A stretch of 61,454 bases of DNA from Burkholderiales bacterium RIFCSPLOWO2_02_FULL_57_36 (GCA_001770855.1 MESE01000062.1:1-61454); one strand, 5' to 3'; positions 1 through 10,466 are shown, counted from the first letter of the stretch. Numbers and translations are program-made. The notes: a model not told the origin generated them from the sequence alone.

Positions 1-19
1 GGTAGAGGTGGTTAGCATG

Positions 20-44
20 GTGTCCGCTATCAAATGGCGGACAC
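20..44. repeat. 8-bp inverted repeat with 9-base loop
   Basis: GTGTCCGC at 20-27 is the exact reverse complement of GCGGACAC at 37-44, separated by TATCAAATG. The second arm together with part of the loop (AAATGGCGGAC) recurs at about 258-268. The function is unknown; it could be an insertion-sequence terminus or a hairpin. Confidence 0.55.
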
Positions 45-196
45 TATCGTGCGTCAGATCGAACTCAGCGTCCAGACGGTACTCAGAAGACGCTTACCAT
101 TGCGTGCGCTTGTCGCCGAGACCTTTCCTTGCACCATACGCTTGCAACGCATTCATGCCGCCCTGATGCGGGAGCAGTTGACATGTTTCAATCACT

Positions 197-294
197 CCGA
201 GCAATAACGCAACGAAGAAGGCGCGTTGGTTCGCAACGAGAATGATAGAGTAGGATAAATGGCGGACCTATCGCGGCGGGGCGTTATTGCTCGG
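197..294. repeat. 14-bp perfect inverted repeat spaced by 70 bases
   Basis: CCGAGCAATAACGC at 197-210 is the exact reverse complement of GCGTTATTGCTCGG at 281-294. The enclosed 70 bases contain no gene. The right arm ends 26 bases downstream of the chemoreceptor stop. There is no T-run, and the spacing is too long for a typical intrinsic terminator, so termini of a small degenerate element are another possibility. Confidence 0.6.
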
Positions 295-319
295 CAATCG
301 CCCATGTATCGCTTTCTTT

Positions 320-1945
320 TCAGGCCGATGCAGCGATACGCAATGTCTTCCGCCGATGGCCGTCCGCAGCGTGCTCGCCCTCGGTCTGTGCCGCCGTACT
401 GACTTGCAGTGCCGTTTCGCCGGCCTTCAGCTTGAACACACTGACCAGATGCGCCAGATTTCTCGACTGGTCTTGCATCGACTTCGCCGCCGCCGCCGCT
501 TGTTCGACCAGTGCCGCATTTTGCTGCGTAATATCGTCCACCTGTCCGATTGCCACGTTGATCTGCTCGATGCCCGTGCTTTGCTCGTCGCTGGCCGACA
601 TGATCTCGCTCATGATTGCCGTGACGCGCTGGACGCTGTCGACCACTTCCTGCATCGTTACGCCGGCTTGATCGACCAGCTTGCTGCCGGCGTCCACCTT
701 TTCCACCGAGTTGCCGATCAACCCCTTGATTTCCTTGGCCGCCAAGGCAGAACGCTGCGCCAGGCTGCGCACCTCCGATGCAACCACGGCAAAGCCACGT
801 CCTTGCTCGCCGGCCCGTGCGGCTTCGACCGCCGCGTTCAACGCGAGGATGTTGGTCTGGAATGCAATGCCGTCTATGACGCCGATGATATCGACGATCT
901 TCTTTGCCGATTCATTGATCGAACTCATGGTCACGACGACTTGCGATACCACTGCGCCGCCCTTGATCGCTACTTCCGACGCGGTTACCGCAAGACTGTT
1001 CGCCCGGCGTGCATTGTCGGCGTTCTGTCTGACTGTCGATGTCAATTCTTCCATCGACGATGCGGTTTCTTCAAGCGAGCTCGCTTGCGCCTCCGTGCGT
1101 GCCGACAGATCCATGTTGCCGGATGCGATCTGGCTGGAAGCGGTGCCTATCGCTTCAGTACTGGTGCGCACCTCGCCAACGATCTTGACCAGGTTTTCAT
1201 TCATGTTTTTCAGCGCGAGCAGCAGGGTCCCGGTTTCATCCCTGGATTTCATGTCGATCTTCGCGCTCAAGTCGCCGGACGCAACCGTCTGTGCGATTTT
1301 CACCGCTTCATTGAGCGGCCGGGTGATGCTCCTCGACGTCAGGCGCGCAAACAGGGCGCCGAGCACGATACAGATGGCAGAAGCCACGATGATGACCCGC
1401 TTTCCCATGGTGACCAGTTCGTTGATAGCATTGCCGGCAGCTTTGGTTTCGTCGCGCGTGATGTGGGTCAGCGCATCAAGCGCGACTCTGATTTCCGAGT
1501 CGATGCCTTTGACCGCCACATCGATTTCCCCGAATGACGCACCGGAATCTTTCAATTTGGCGGCTTTTTCCATACCGGTGAGATACATTTTTGCGCCTTC
1601 GGCAATTTGATCCAGCGCTGCTTTTTCTTGCGCATCCAGGTTACTGAGTTTGGAATAGTTATTGGCAGCGAGCGTGACGCCGCCCAGATCGGCCATGAAG
1701 TTCATCCGGTAGACTTCGCCGCGCAGCAGGTAATTCTTGAAATTTTCGTTCGCGCTTGCAAGCATCGAATGGCCCTCTGCCACCGCATCGGTCTTTTGAA
1801 GCGAAATGGTATGGAACGATTCCCACTGTTTGCCTACCATGTGGAATGCCCAGTACGAAGTGCCGGACAACGCAACCGTCAGAAGCACGACGATTCCAAA
1901 GCTGATCAAGAGCCGCGTTCCGATCTTTAGATTTCTGAATTTCAT
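320..1945 (-). CDS. Methyl-accepting chemotaxis protein
   Basis: A transmembrane chemoreceptor that signals through CheW/CheA to the flagellar motor. The 541-residue product has TM1 at about 11-32, a ~150-residue helical periplasmic sensor resembling a four-helix bundle, TM2 at about 184-204, a HAMP segment at about 205-257 and a signalling domain whose conserved hairpin tip ([20 protein letters not shown]) lies near 359-378. The C-terminus has no NWETF-type pentapeptide for CheR/CheB docking. I chose the ATG at 1945 (MKFRNLKIG) because it begins right before TM1 and follows GGGGAC; an in-frame start 96 bases upstream would add a non-conserved tail. The ligand cannot be told. No other chemotaxis genes lie nearby, so it is an orphan receptor. 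Confidence 0.93.
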   Translation of the reverse strand: MKFRNLKIGTRLLISFGIVVLLTVALSGTSYWAFHMVGKQWESFHTISLQKTDAVAEGHSMLASANENFKNYLLRGEVYRMNFMADLGGVTLAANNYSKLSNLDAQEKAALDQIAEGAKMYLTGMEKAAKLKDSGASFGEIDVAVKGIDSEIRVALDALTHITRDETKAAGNAINELVTMGKRVIIVASAICIVLGALFARLTSRSITRPLNEAVKIAQTVASGDLSAKIDMKSRDETGTLLLALKNMNENLVKIVGEVRTSTEAIGTASSQIASGNMDLSARTEAQASSLEETASSMEELTSTVRQNADNARRANSLAVTASEVAIKGGAVVSQVVVTMSSINESAKKIVDIIGVIDGIAFQTNILALNAAVEAARAGEQGRGFAVVASEVRSLAQRSALAAKEIKGLIGNSVEKVDAGSKLVDQAGVTMQEVVDSVQRVTAIMSEIMSASDEQSTGIEQINVAIGQVDDITQQNAALVEQAAAAAKSMQDQSRNLAHLVSVFKLKAGETALQVSTAAQTEGEHAADGHRRKTLRIAASA

Positions 1946-2166
1946 GGTGCGTCCCCGGGTTGACATCGGTTCACGAGCTATTTTTATAGCTTTGATGGAA
2001 TACACACCTATCTTGAATTGCTTTGAGGAAATTATCAACAATCATCTGGTTTTGTTTTTTTGCCAATGACAGCTATGCGGATGGAAATACATATACAAGT
2101 CGGTGAAAACAAAAGGTTTTTTGTCTTCGGTCGGGATGAATGCTCAGGCAAATTGGAGCATGCCGA

Positions 2167-5100
2167 TCAGTCGAACGTAATGTTATAAAACAACGAAACA
2201 GCGCTTCGCGCGCCCGCCGCCACCTCTACCGAGAGCCGTGGCGAAAGCGAATAACGCAGCAGCACCGCGCTGTTGGCCGACTCCAAGCCCTGTTGGTAGC
2301 TGACATACAGGCGTGACGATAGCTGTTTGCCCAGCGTGACGATGCGCTGCTGCAGACTGTCCTCGCTTCTGGAAAAACTAATCGTGTCCAGTCCGAATGC
2401 ACTCGCAATCTGCGATTGCACGCTTGCCGCAGCCCCTTGCGACAGCAACGCGCCGGCGGCGCTTTGCAGCGAGCCAAGCTCGGATTCGCCCACGCCGCTC
2501 AGTCCGCGCCCGAGCACCAGCCAGGACAGTTTTTCCGCATCCGGCAGCGACGGTTCCGAAACCAATACGATGCGCGGCGCGAGCACGGTGCCCTGTATCG
2601 AGACGCCGGCATCGACTGCCTGACCGCGCCGCATTGCCAGGATGTTGAGCGCCGGATTATTGAGCGGGCCGTTGAATCGCAATGCGCCGCGTTCGACTGC
2701 GAGCTTGCGTCCATAGGCGGCATAAGTGCCTTGGGCGATACGCAGCACTCCATACGCCTGCAGCGGTTCGCCGGCTGCGTTTTGCAGGCGGACTTCGCCG
2801 ACCAGCACTGCGTCGAGCCCGCGTCCTTCGAGTTTGACACCGTCGCCCAGGCCGATGCGGATATTGAGCGCCGGTACGATCCGGCCTTCCGATTTTTCGG
2901 TGCGGCCGACAATCACCACGTCATCCGACAGTTGCGGCGTGCCTTCACGTCCGATGTCAAAGTAGCCGGAGTCGACCGTGAAGTCGCCGGTAACCGACGC
3001 GCGTCCGTCAGCCAGATTGATCCGGCTTTGACCGCTGAGCGTCAGCCTGCGGTCGGACTGGTTGAGCAGCACAAAACGCTCGGCATTCAGCGCGAGACGT
3101 GCTCCCGGTTTTCCGCCGGCGAAACTGATGGGGCCGGCGATCGTCAATTGACCGCCTGCGTTCTGGAAGCGCAATGATTTCACCTGCAGTTCGGAATCCT
3201 GGAACTCGCTTTCCAGTACGCCCTGACGCAAATCGATACCGAGATCGGTGGAATAAAAGCGCAATTCGCTGCCGCTGATTTTTCCCGCCAGCCGCGGCGC
3301 TGAAAACGTTCCGCTTGCCGAAAAATCGCCCTGGATGCGGCCTTCGGTGATTGACGTCGGCATGATCAACGGACCGGCCCAGGCCAGCGTTGGAATGTCG
3401 ATGCGGGCTCGCCCGGTCAGCGGTGCATCCGGCGGAATTGAAAACCGGTCCGCACCTCCGGCCATGGCGGTGCCGGCGGTGAGCGCGATTTGTCCGAGTT
3501 GTTGCCCGCGTGCGTTCAATTCAAGATTGATGCGGCCATTGCTTGCAGCGAGCTTCGCTTGCAGCGCGTTCAAGCCGAGTGCGACCGGGACGCTGCCGTT
3601 TATCACGACATCGCCGGCGGTACGGCGAAGGGCGATCGTGCCGTCAACCGTGTCGGCAATCTTTACGTCCCATTCGCCCTCCATTTGCAGATCGGTTGCG
3701 GCGACCGGTGACGGGCCGGAAAATTTAAGCAGTTGTGTCATTCGCAAGCGTTCGATGCGCCCGCGCGTGGCAATGCCGTTTGAATTCCTTACCAACTGGT
3801 CTATCGCGATCAATGCCGCATCCGAGTTGAGCCGGAACCGGTCGAGCCGCAGCTGTTGCTGCGACACGGCGAGCGGGGCAGGGGCCTCCAGCTTTGCCGT
3901 CAAGCGCCCCGCGGCTTCCAGGCGATCGATACTCCCTTGCCATCCCGGCGCCTGCGCAAGATCGCGCAGTCCGCCGCTTGCCTTCAGGCGCCAGTTTTGC
4001 CCCGGCTCGGTCAAGCGCGCATCGATGGCATGGCGCGCGGTCGTGCCTTCGGCATGGGCGGTAAAACTGTCGGCGCGGAATTCACCGACCGACAGGCCTT
4101 TTGCCTGAATATCGAGTGCGAGCGGGGCAGTCGGCAAAGGTGAAAACCGCAGCCGCGCCGACAGCGATGCCAATTGCCGGGCATCGCTTTTCAATCCGCG
4201 GGCGGTCGCGTCAAGCGTGACGGTATCGATAGAGAAGATATTTTTACGATCGATATTAATTTGCGCGCTGCCTTGCGACTGGTCGATCCGAATCTTGTTC
4301 GGCAGGCGCACATCGTCGGCGTTCCATTTGACATCGACTCGCGGCTTGACGGCGGTGCCGCGGGCACTGCCGCTGGCCACGATTGCGCCGCCGAAGCCGC
4401 TGCCAAGCTGCGCCAACCGCGGCGCCTGCAGCGCAAACGTCAGTTGCGAATTGCGCTCCGCCAGTTCGCCCTGCATGGTCAGGCGATTCGCACCGGCGAC
4501 CAGCAACAGGTTCGGCACGACGATCCGCTCGTCGCGCAATTGAGCGCGCCCCTCGCCGCGTAACGGATTGCCGGCCAGCCGGCTGTCGGTAATCCGGAAG
4601 CTCAAATCGCCGGCAAGCTGTGGCGAACGGGTGCCGCTCAATTCGAACTTGCCGTTCAATATCATGCGCGGCAGTTGCGGAAAATCGCCGAGGTCCTGCA
4701 TCCTGAACTTGCTTATCCGGCCTTGCGCCGCGAAGCTTTGCCGGTCGGCCAGATCGACATGACCCGATAGATCGGCCGCACCGCCGCCTGCTTTCAGCGT
4801 GGCTTGGCCGATCGTCAGGCGCGCATCGGTCAGCACCCCTTGCGCGGTCAGTGACAGCGACTTTTTTTTCATCGGCTCGGTGAATGCAAGCGTAAATTCC
4901 TGCCTGTTTTCAGAGTGGCCGACATCGATCCTGCCGTCCAATCGGGTAGCAGGGAAGCGCTGGTCGAGTCGCCGCAAATCGAGCTCCGCGGTGCGAAGCG
5001 CCAGTGTCAACGCACCATCGAGATAGCGGCCGCTGCCGGTAACCCTGCCGGCCGGCATCTTGGCGGTTCCAAGCGTCGAACTGACCTTGTCGAAGATGAA

Positions 5101-6114
5101 GCCTGCGTCTTGCTGGTGAAATGCGATCAGCAGTTCGGTGAGCGGTATTCTTTTATCGCTGTACAAGCCGGCTGCGGCATTGGCGAGCCGCAGTTCGCCG
5201 ACGCCATTCTCGGCGGCCGACAAGTTCAGATCGAGCGCGGTATGCGGCAATTCCGGATTAACCGCGGACAGATCGAGGGCGCCAATGTCGATGTCGGTAT
5301 TGCCCAGAGGCTGTTCGGAAAACGGCCGCAGCAGCGCTTGTCCCTTCAGCCGCGCCTCCTGCAAAGCAAAATCGACCGTGGCCGCCAGTTCTTCCAGCGA
5401 ACCGTTGAGCGTGATATGGCCGGACGTACTCAGGGTGTGATCCTGCAGCGCCGTTTTTGCATCGCTTGCGAAACGGCCATTCACGGAATAGGGCTTGGTT
5501 GCCGATAGCGTTGCCTGGCCGCTGAAATTTGCGGCCATCGATTCCGGTTGCTTGGCGGAGCCGAGCGCAAGCCGATCAAGTCCGAGCCGATACTGTTGGC
5601 CGTCGAAGACGAGATTGAAGGCGAATCCGCCGATCATGACCAGATCCACCGGCCCGCGCGCAATCCGGCCGCTATCGATCTGCACACTGTCGACTTGCAG
5701 CTTGATCGGCAATGCGATCTTATCCGGCATTCGCGCCGGCTCGGGATCTTTCTTGATTTTCTGGAATACGGACAAATCCCCGATGCGCAGTTGCTTCACA
5801 TGCAGCCGCCGTTGCAGCAGTCCAGACGGTTTCCAGTCGAGCCGCAGGTCTTTCATCCCGATGCGCCGGTCTTCCGTATTCAGCCAGAGCTGGTCGATCT
5901 GTATGGCCGAGCCGAGACGGCCGCGAATGCCCTCAGCCTGCATTGTGCCTCCGGTGATCGAGCCGATAACGGAGAACGCCGCCCGCGTCCCGCTTGCGGT
6001 ATTGAACAGCCAGGCTCCCACGGCAAGCAGTGCCACAATCAAACCCGTGACGATGATCAGCACAATGCGCAACGCAAAAAAACGCTTGGGCCTGCGTACG
6101 GGATCAGAAGCCAT
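2167..6114 (-). CDS. tamB: Translocation and assembly module inner-membrane protein TamB
   Basis: A very large AsmA/DUF490-type protein anchored in the inner membrane and spanning the periplasm, which partners with TamA in outer-membrane protein insertion and phospholipid transport. The product is 1315 residues, close to the family's usual size. It has one N-terminal membrane anchor (about residues 12-36), then repeated beta-rich segments and a conserved C-terminal DUF490 region ending in the typical ...LFYNITFD with a terminal aromatic/acidic tail. The chosen ATG at 6114 (MASDPVRRPKRF) overlaps the tamA stop by 11 bases, which indicates translational coupling; a longer in-frame start at 6159 would lie deep inside tamA. 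Transcribed after tamA. Confidence 0.93.
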   Translation of the reverse strand: MASDPVRRPKRFFALRIVLIIVTGLIVALLAVGAWLFNTASGTRAAFSVIGSITGGTMQAEGIRGRLGSAIQIDQLWLNTEDRRIGMKDLRLDWKPSGLLQRRLHVKQLRIGDLSVFQKIKKDPEPARMPDKIALPIKLQVDSVQIDSGRIARGPVDLVMIGGFAFNLVFDGQQYRLGLDRLALGSAKQPESMAANFSGQATLSATKPYSVNGRFASDAKTALQDHTLSTSGHITLNGSLEELAATVDFALQEARLKGQALLRPFSEQPLGNTDIDIGALDLSAVNPELPHTALDLNLSAAENGVGELRLANAAAGLYSDKRIPLTELLIAFHQQDAGFIFDKVSSTLGTAKMPAGRVTGSGRYLDGALTLALRTAELDLRRLDQRFPATRLDGRIDVGHSENRQEFTLAFTEPMKKKSLSLTAQGVLTDARLTIGQATLKAGGGAADLSGHVDLADRQSFAAQGRISKFRMQDLGDFPQLPRMILNGKFELSGTRSPQLAGDLSFRITDSRLAGNPLRGEGRAQLRDERIVVPNLLLVAGANRLTMQGELAERNSQLTFALQAPRLAQLGSGFGGAIVASGSARGTAVKPRVDVKWNADDVRLPNKIRIDQSQGSAQINIDRKNIFSIDTVTLDATARGLKSDARQLASLSARLRFSPLPTAPLALDIQAKGLSVGEFRADSFTAHAEGTTARHAIDARLTEPGQNWRLKASGGLRDLAQAPGWQGSIDRLEAAGRLTAKLEAPAPLAVSQQQLRLDRFRLNSDAALIAIDQLVRNSNGIATRGRIERLRMTQLLKFSGPSPVAATDLQMEGEWDVKIADTVDGTIALRRTAGDVVINGSVPVALGLNALQAKLAASNGRINLELNARGQQLGQIALTAGTAMAGGADRFSIPPDAPLTGRARIDIPTLAWAGPLIMPTSITEGRIQGDFSASGTFSAPRLAGKISGSELRFYSTDLGIDLRQGVLESEFQDSELQVKSLRFQNAGGQLTIAGPISFAGGKPGARLALNAERFVLLNQSDRRLTLSGQSRINLADGRASVTGDFTVDSGYFDIGREGTPQLSDDVVIVGRTEKSEGRIVPALNIRIGLGDGVKLEGRGLDAVLVGEVRLQNAAGEPLQAYGVLRIAQGTYAAYGRKLAVERGALRFNGPLNNPALNILAMRRGQAVDAGVSIQGTVLAPRIVLVSEPSLPDAEKLSWLVLGRGLSGVGESELGSLQSAAGALLSQGAAASVQSQIASAFGLDTISFSRSEDSLQQRIVTLGKQLSSRLYVSYQQGLESANSAVLLRYSLSPRLSVEVAAGARSAVSLFYNITFD

Positions 6115-7876
6115 AGCCGACCGAAAAATGCAGTTGCGGTTCGCGGGTCGCATGGCCATAGGCCAGATCGATATTGACCGGTCCGATCGGGCTGCGCCAG
6201 CGCGCGCCGATACCGGTTCCGACCTTCATGCGAAAATTGCGCCATGAGTCGGCCGCATTGCCGGCATCGACAAATACCGCGGCACCCCATTGCGGCGTGA
6301 TCCGGTAGACCAGTTCGGCGCTTGCCACCGCCATTACGGTGCCGCCGACAATCGCGCCGTTGACCGGCACACCCAGGCGATTGTAACCATAGCCGCGCAC
6401 GGTCTGGTTGCCGCCGGTGCGAAACAGCAAATCGGCGGGAACGGTTTCGCGGCCCGCTCCGAAAACCTGGCCGATCTCGCCGCGCAATACGGTATCCCAA
6501 CGCCGCTGGACCGGCGTTAGCCGAGTCACCCGGCCCACCACCCGCGCCAGCGCTTTTTCATTCAACAGGCCTTTTGGGCCGGCGGATAATTCAACCGACG
6601 CGACATACCCTCTGCGCGGATTAAGCGGATTGTTGATGCGCTGTATCGTGTAGCCGTACGATCCGATCAGCGCCTGCCGATTATTGGGCGGGCGGTCTGC
6701 GATTCTTTGCCGGTCTGCCAGATAGGACACCGACCATACCTGCTCGTTTTCTTTCTCCGGGCTGGTGATGCGCCCCGCGGCGCGGATCTTGTCGTTGAGT
6801 TCGCCCGCAATATCGGTACGTTCATAACGGGCGCCGACGCTCGGCAGCCAGCCGTTGCGGATTGCAGGGAAAAATACATCGGCGCCGAGCAGCCGCGTAT
6901 CCCGGTCTAACCTTAGTTCCGATTCGAGCCGCCAGTCGCGATCCAGAAGATTCCGGTTCAGCCATTTGACTTGCACATTGGCACCCGTATCGGTCGAGAA
7001 TCCGACACCCAATCCCAATCGTTTGCGCTCGTTCTCACTCAAGTCGAGCCGGACCGGCACGCGTTCCGGGTGCGCCGGGTCTATGTCAATGGTGGCGAAT
7101 GCGGAGCGAAAATAACCGGTGTCCTGCAGCCGTGTCTGCAATTCGCTCAGCTTTTCCTGAGCGAATGGGTCGCCAGGCTGAATCGGGTTGAGCCTGTCGA
7201 TCATGTCGCGTGAATACCGTTCCAGACCTTGGATCTGCAGTTCGCCGAAAGTAAATGCGGGACCCGAATCGACTTCCACGCGCAAATTTGCAGTGTGCTT
7301 CTCCGGATCGATGCGGGCTTCGCTGCTTGCGATCCTGGCGGCCGGGTAGTTTCGGTTCAACAGATTTTTCAGAAGTGCGTTCTTGGCATTCTCCCACTCC
7401 GTTTGACGAAATCTTTCGCCTTGTTTCAACGCCCATTGGCGGCGCAGGCGGTCCATTCGCTGCCGCTTCGATGCATCTTTCGCGATATGTCCGGTGAAGG
7501 TGATTTCGACTGTGTCGATTGTGGTTGCCGGTCCGGGTGTCACGCTGAAACGGGCAATCCAGCGGCCGTCTTTCTGCTCCAGTGCGTGCTCGATGACGGG
7601 CGAAAAATAGCCTTCGGTGGCTGCCAGCCCGCGGATTTTTTGCGGCGTGATTTCAACCAGGCGTTGCAATTCTTCAAGGCGCATCTCGTTGCCGGCGCGA
7701 CGCCGGATGTCGAGGTGTTCGGTCAATAGGGGTTCGAGCACGCCTGCACTGTCGATATCGACCGTGTAGCCGTGTATCGTTTGTGCTTGTGCGGAGAGCG
7801 AAAAAATTACAAACAGCGCGAAGACCAGCAGCCGACAGCGCCTGTTTCCGTCGCCGTGCGGTTGTCTGCACAACAT
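6104..7876 (-). CDS. tamA: Outer-membrane Omp85-family protein TamA
   Basis: The outer-membrane partner of TamB. The 590-residue form starting at 7876 has a signal peptide (hydrophobic core LLVFALFVIFSLSA, likely cleaved after AQA), POTRA-like domains over roughly residues 35-260, and a C-terminal beta-barrel with Omp85 features, including a VRGYGYNRLG motif (the RGY/F substrate-loop signature) and a terminal Phe (HFSVGYGF), the expected outer-membrane signal. In-frame starts exist upstream at 7924 and 7972; the latter would put 32 extra residues before the signal peptide, so I prefer 7876, although its Shine-Dalgarno is weak. It forms a two-gene operon with tamB, overlapping by 11 bases. Confidence 0.9.
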   Translation of the reverse strand: MLCRQPHGDGNRRCRLLVFALFVIFSLSAQAQTIHGYTVDIDSAGVLEPLLTEHLDIRRRAGNEMRLEELQRLVEITPQKIRGLAATEGYFSPVIEHALEQKDGRWIARFSVTPGPATTIDTVEITFTGHIAKDASKRQRMDRLRRQWALKQGERFRQTEWENAKNALLKNLLNRNYPAARIASSEARIDPEKHTANLRVEVDSGPAFTFGELQIQGLERYSRDMIDRLNPIQPGDPFAQEKLSELQTRLQDTGYFRSAFATIDIDPAHPERVPVRLDLSENERKRLGLGVGFSTDTGANVQVKWLNRNLLDRDWRLESELRLDRDTRLLGADVFFPAIRNGWLPSVGARYERTDIAGELNDKIRAAGRITSPEKENEQVWSVSYLADRQRIADRPPNNRQALIGSYGYTIQRINNPLNPRRGYVASVELSAGPKGLLNEKALARVVGRVTRLTPVQRRWDTVLRGEIGQVFGAGRETVPADLLFRTGGNQTVRGYGYNRLGVPVNGAIVGGTVMAVASAELVYRITPQWGAAVFVDAGNAADSWRNFRMKVGTGIGARWRSPIGPVNIDLAYGHATREPQLHFSVGYGF

Positions 7877-8052
7877 GAATGTGCCGTTGAAATTTGTTCT
7901 CAAAATGGTTGCGCGCCCGGCCATCGGTGGCGAATATTGGATCAGGAGCCGCAGTATGCGTTGCAACAACATACCTTTTATTGCCCCCCGACCATTAGAT
8001 GAATATCAACTTGCGATTAATCGCTGCCGCGGGTTATCGGAAAACGATGCTG

Positions 8053-9069
8053 TCAGTGATGATATCCCTCACCCGGGCGCACTTTTCCGCGGAAGACCCA
8101 GAACACCAGCACGGTATAGCCGACAATCAGCGGTAGCAGGACCACGGTGCCGATCAGCATGAAGACCTGCGATGACAAATCGGCCGCCGCGTCCCATATC
8201 GTGACCGTGGGCGGAACCATATAGGGGGCATTTGAAATGATAAGACCGGCATAGGCCAGCATGAACAGGCCGATTGCCGATGCGAACGGCTGAATGCTTT
8301 TGCCGCGCCGTATGCCGCGCCAGCACAACCACGCCACCAGCAAAGTCACCAGTGGAATCTGCGACAGAAAATAGAAATTCGGCACGCTGAACCAGCGTTC
8401 CGCGATGCGGCCGATCTGCAACGGGGTCCAGATACTCACCAGCGCGATGAACGCAAGCAAGCCGAACAAAAGCGGCACACCCATCTTGCGCGCGCGCTGC
8501 TCCACTTTTCCTTCTGTCTTCATCATCATCCAGGTCGCACCCAGCAACGCGTAACCGACTACCAGTCCCACGCCGCACATCATGCTGAAAGGCGTGAGCC
8601 AATCGATTGCACCGCCGGCGAACTGTCCGTTTTCGATGCGGACGCCTTGCAGCAGCCCGCCCAATACCACGCCCTGCGAAAAGGCCGCGATGATCGACCC
8701 GGCTGCGAATGCGATATCCCATTTGCGATGGCGCGGCTTGGCCACCCAGCGGAACTCAAACGACACGCCGCGAAAAATCAGCGCCAGCAGCATCACGATG
8801 ATCGGTAAATAGAGTGCCGGCATGATCAGCGCATAGGCCAGCGGAAACGCCACCAGCAGTCCGGCGCCGCCGAGCACCAGCCAGGTTTCGTTGCCATCCC
8901 AAAAAGGCGCGATCGAATTCATCATCTGATCACGCTCTTCTTCCTGCGGGAAAAATGGGAACAGGATGCCGATGCCGAGATCGAAGCCGTCCAGCACCAC
9001 ATACAGCGCAACGGCCAGGCCGATGATCAAGGCCCAGATAACGGGCACGGTGTAGCTGAGATTGCTCAT
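8053..9069 (-). CDS. cydB: Cytochrome bd-type quinol oxidase subunit II
   Basis: Subunit II of a bd-type terminal quinol oxidase in the inner membrane, 338 residues with multiple hydrophobic segments. The N-terminal LDGFDLGIG motif and the following NSIAPFWDGNETWLV segment are diagnostic of CydB/CioB. The start at 9069 is preceded by GGGAGG at good spacing, and its ATG overlaps the cydA stop (ATGA). A longer upstream frame through cydA is an artefact. No cydX-like small membrane ORF was found just downstream, and no cydDC assembly transporter is in the window. Confidence 0.95.
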   Translation of the reverse strand: MSNLSYTVPVIWALIIGLAVALYVVLDGFDLGIGILFPFFPQEEERDQMMNSIAPFWDGNETWLVLGGAGLLVAFPLAYALIMPALYLPIIVMLLALIFRGVSFEFRWVAKPRHRKWDIAFAAGSIIAAFSQGVVLGGLLQGVRIENGQFAGGAIDWLTPFSMMCGVGLVVGYALLGATWMMMKTEGKVEQRARKMGVPLLFGLLAFIALVSIWTPLQIGRIAERWFSVPNFYFLSQIPLVTLLVAWLCWRGIRRGKSIQPFASAIGLFMLAYAGLIISNAPYMVPPTVTIWDAAADLSSQVFMLIGTVVLLPLIVGYTVLVFWVFRGKVRPGEGYHH

Positions 9070-10466
9070 GTCGCCTCCCTGGTTGCCTTCTGTGCCGCGG
9101 ACAGGGGCCGGTTCGGCAGGCCTGCCTCCGGTTCCGGCACCGGTGTAGCCGGCAATCCTTTGGCGATCATGGTGCGGATATACATGACACCGATCGGGAA
9201 TACGACGGAGTACACCAGAATGAACATCGCCAGCGACAACGCGACCGTCGAGGCCGCGATCGGCGACCTTGCATCGACGGTGCGCAGGATGCCATACGCA
9301 AGCCAGGGCTGGCGACCGATTTCCGTGACCATCCATCCGGCAAGAATCGCAATGAAGCCGAGCGGCCATACGAACCGCACCGGCTTTAAAAACCAGGCGG
9401 CGTCAAAAAGCCGCTTGCGGCACCACAGAATTACGCCGATAAGGCCAACCGCGATCATGATCATGCCAAGCCCGACCATCACGCGAAACATGACGAATAC
9501 CGGCACCACCGGCGGACGGTCTTCCGGCTTGAAGTCCTTCAGGCCGGGAAACAATCCATTGGCATCGTGGGTAATCAACAGGCTGCCCGCTTTGGGGATC
9601 GAAATTTCAGCCAGGTTGCTTTCGGTCTTGGTATCCGGCCATCCGAACAGCACCAGGTCCGCAGGTTTGCTGCCGTCCCAGTGCGCCTCGATCGCGGCGA
9701 TTTTTGCTGGCTGATGCTTCGCCGTATTGAGGCCGTGCAGATCGCCGATGAATAATTGCAATGGCGCCAGCACCGCAACCATGCCCAGCCCCATGCGGAT
9801 CATGGTTTTCGCTTCCAGCTCGAAGCGCCGCGCGACCAGATAGCGTGCGCCCACAGCCAGCACCACCAGCGAGGTGGTCAGATAGGCCGCCGTCATCATG
9901 TGCACAAAACGATAGGGAAAGCTGGGATTGAAAATAATGTCCGACCAGTCGAGGGGGAAAGTAATGCCGTCCCGCAGTTCAAATCCTGCAGGTGTGTGCA
10001 TCCAGCTGTTGGCGGCAAGTATCCAGAATCCGGAAAGTGCGGTGCCGAAGGCAACGATGATTGTGGCGAGTGTGTGCAGCCACGGCGGCACACGGTTCCA
10101 GCCAAACAGCATGATGCCGAGAAAGCTGGCTTCAAGAAAGAATGCGGTCAGCACTTCATAGCCCATCAATGGGCCGATCGTATTGCCGACGACTTGCGAA
10201 AACCGGCTCCAGTTGGTGCCGATCTGGTACGACAGGACGATTCCGGAGACGACGCCCATCGCGAACGATACCGCGAAAATCTTGGTCCAGAAGCGCGCAA
10301 GCATGTGGTAATGTCCCCGCCCGGTACGCAGCCACAGTACTTCCAGCGTGGCAATGAAGGCCGATAAACCTATCGTGAAAGCAGGAAAGACGATATGGAA
10401 ACTGATGGTGAAGGCAAACTGGATTCTCGCCAGCAGTGCGGCATCCATTCCTGCAAATGTATCCAT
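9066..10466 (-). CDS. cydA: Cytochrome bd-type quinol oxidase subunit I, cyanide-insensitive (CioA) type
   Basis: Subunit I of the bd oxidase, which binds hemes b558, b595 and d and oxidises quinol. The product is 466 residues, much shorter than the ~520 of E. coli CydA, which implies the short-Q-loop form often called CioA. Visible landmarks are the N-terminal heme ligand His24 in SFHIVFP, the GRQPW motif after TEI (near residue 358) and long hydrophobic helices. It is the first gene of a two-gene operon with cydB. The upstream region has an FNR-like half-palindrome, annotated separately. Cyanide resistance is inferred from family class, not shown by the sequence. Confidence 0.94.
   Translation of the reverse strand: MDTFAGMDAALLARIQFAFTISFHIVFPAFTIGLSAFIATLEVLWLRTGRGHYHMLARFWTKIFAVSFAMGVVSGIVLSYQIGTNWSRFSQVVGNTIGPLMGYEVLTAFFLEASFLGIMLFGWNRVPPWLHTLATIIVAFGTALSGFWILAANSWMHTPAGFELRDGITFPLDWSDIIFNPSFPYRFVHMMTAAYLTTSLVVLAVGARYLVARRFELEAKTMIRMGLGMVAVLAPLQLFIGDLHGLNTAKHQPAKIAAIEAHWDGSKPADLVLFGWPDTKTESNLAEISIPKAGSLLITHDANGLFPGLKDFKPEDRPPVVPVFVMFRVMVGLGMIMIAVGLIGVILWCRKRLFDAAWFLKPVRFVWPLGFIAILAGWMVTEIGRQPWLAYGILRTVDARSPIAASTVALSLAMFILVYSVVFPIGVMYIRTMIAKGLPATPVPEPEAGLPNRPLSAAQKATREAT

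Larger units (their letters stand above)
1..319. other. Left-edge stretch with no confident gene
   Basis: No recognised gene lies between the window edge and the chemoreceptor stop codon. A 57-codon plus-strand reading frame (34-207) starts just inside a small hairpin, but its product (Arg/Leu-rich, starting MADTIVRQIE) matches no family I know and it lacks a clear Shine-Dalgarno sequence. The stretch holds two inverted repeats, annotated separately, and a near-repeat of an AAATGGCGGAC motif at 32 and 258. It may be the remnant of a degenerated mobile element; that is inference only. Confidence 0.4.

Noticed and set aside
287..1537. 416-codon plus-strand open frame opposite the chemoreceptor gene
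   Set aside because: The opposite strand encodes a clear methyl-accepting chemotaxis protein; this translation is Arg/His/Asp-rich and matches no family, so it is a shadow of the real gene.
7990..8052. Small cydX-like gene after cydB
   Set aside because: No short membrane-protein frame with a start and ribosome-binding site was found on the minus strand after the cydB stop.
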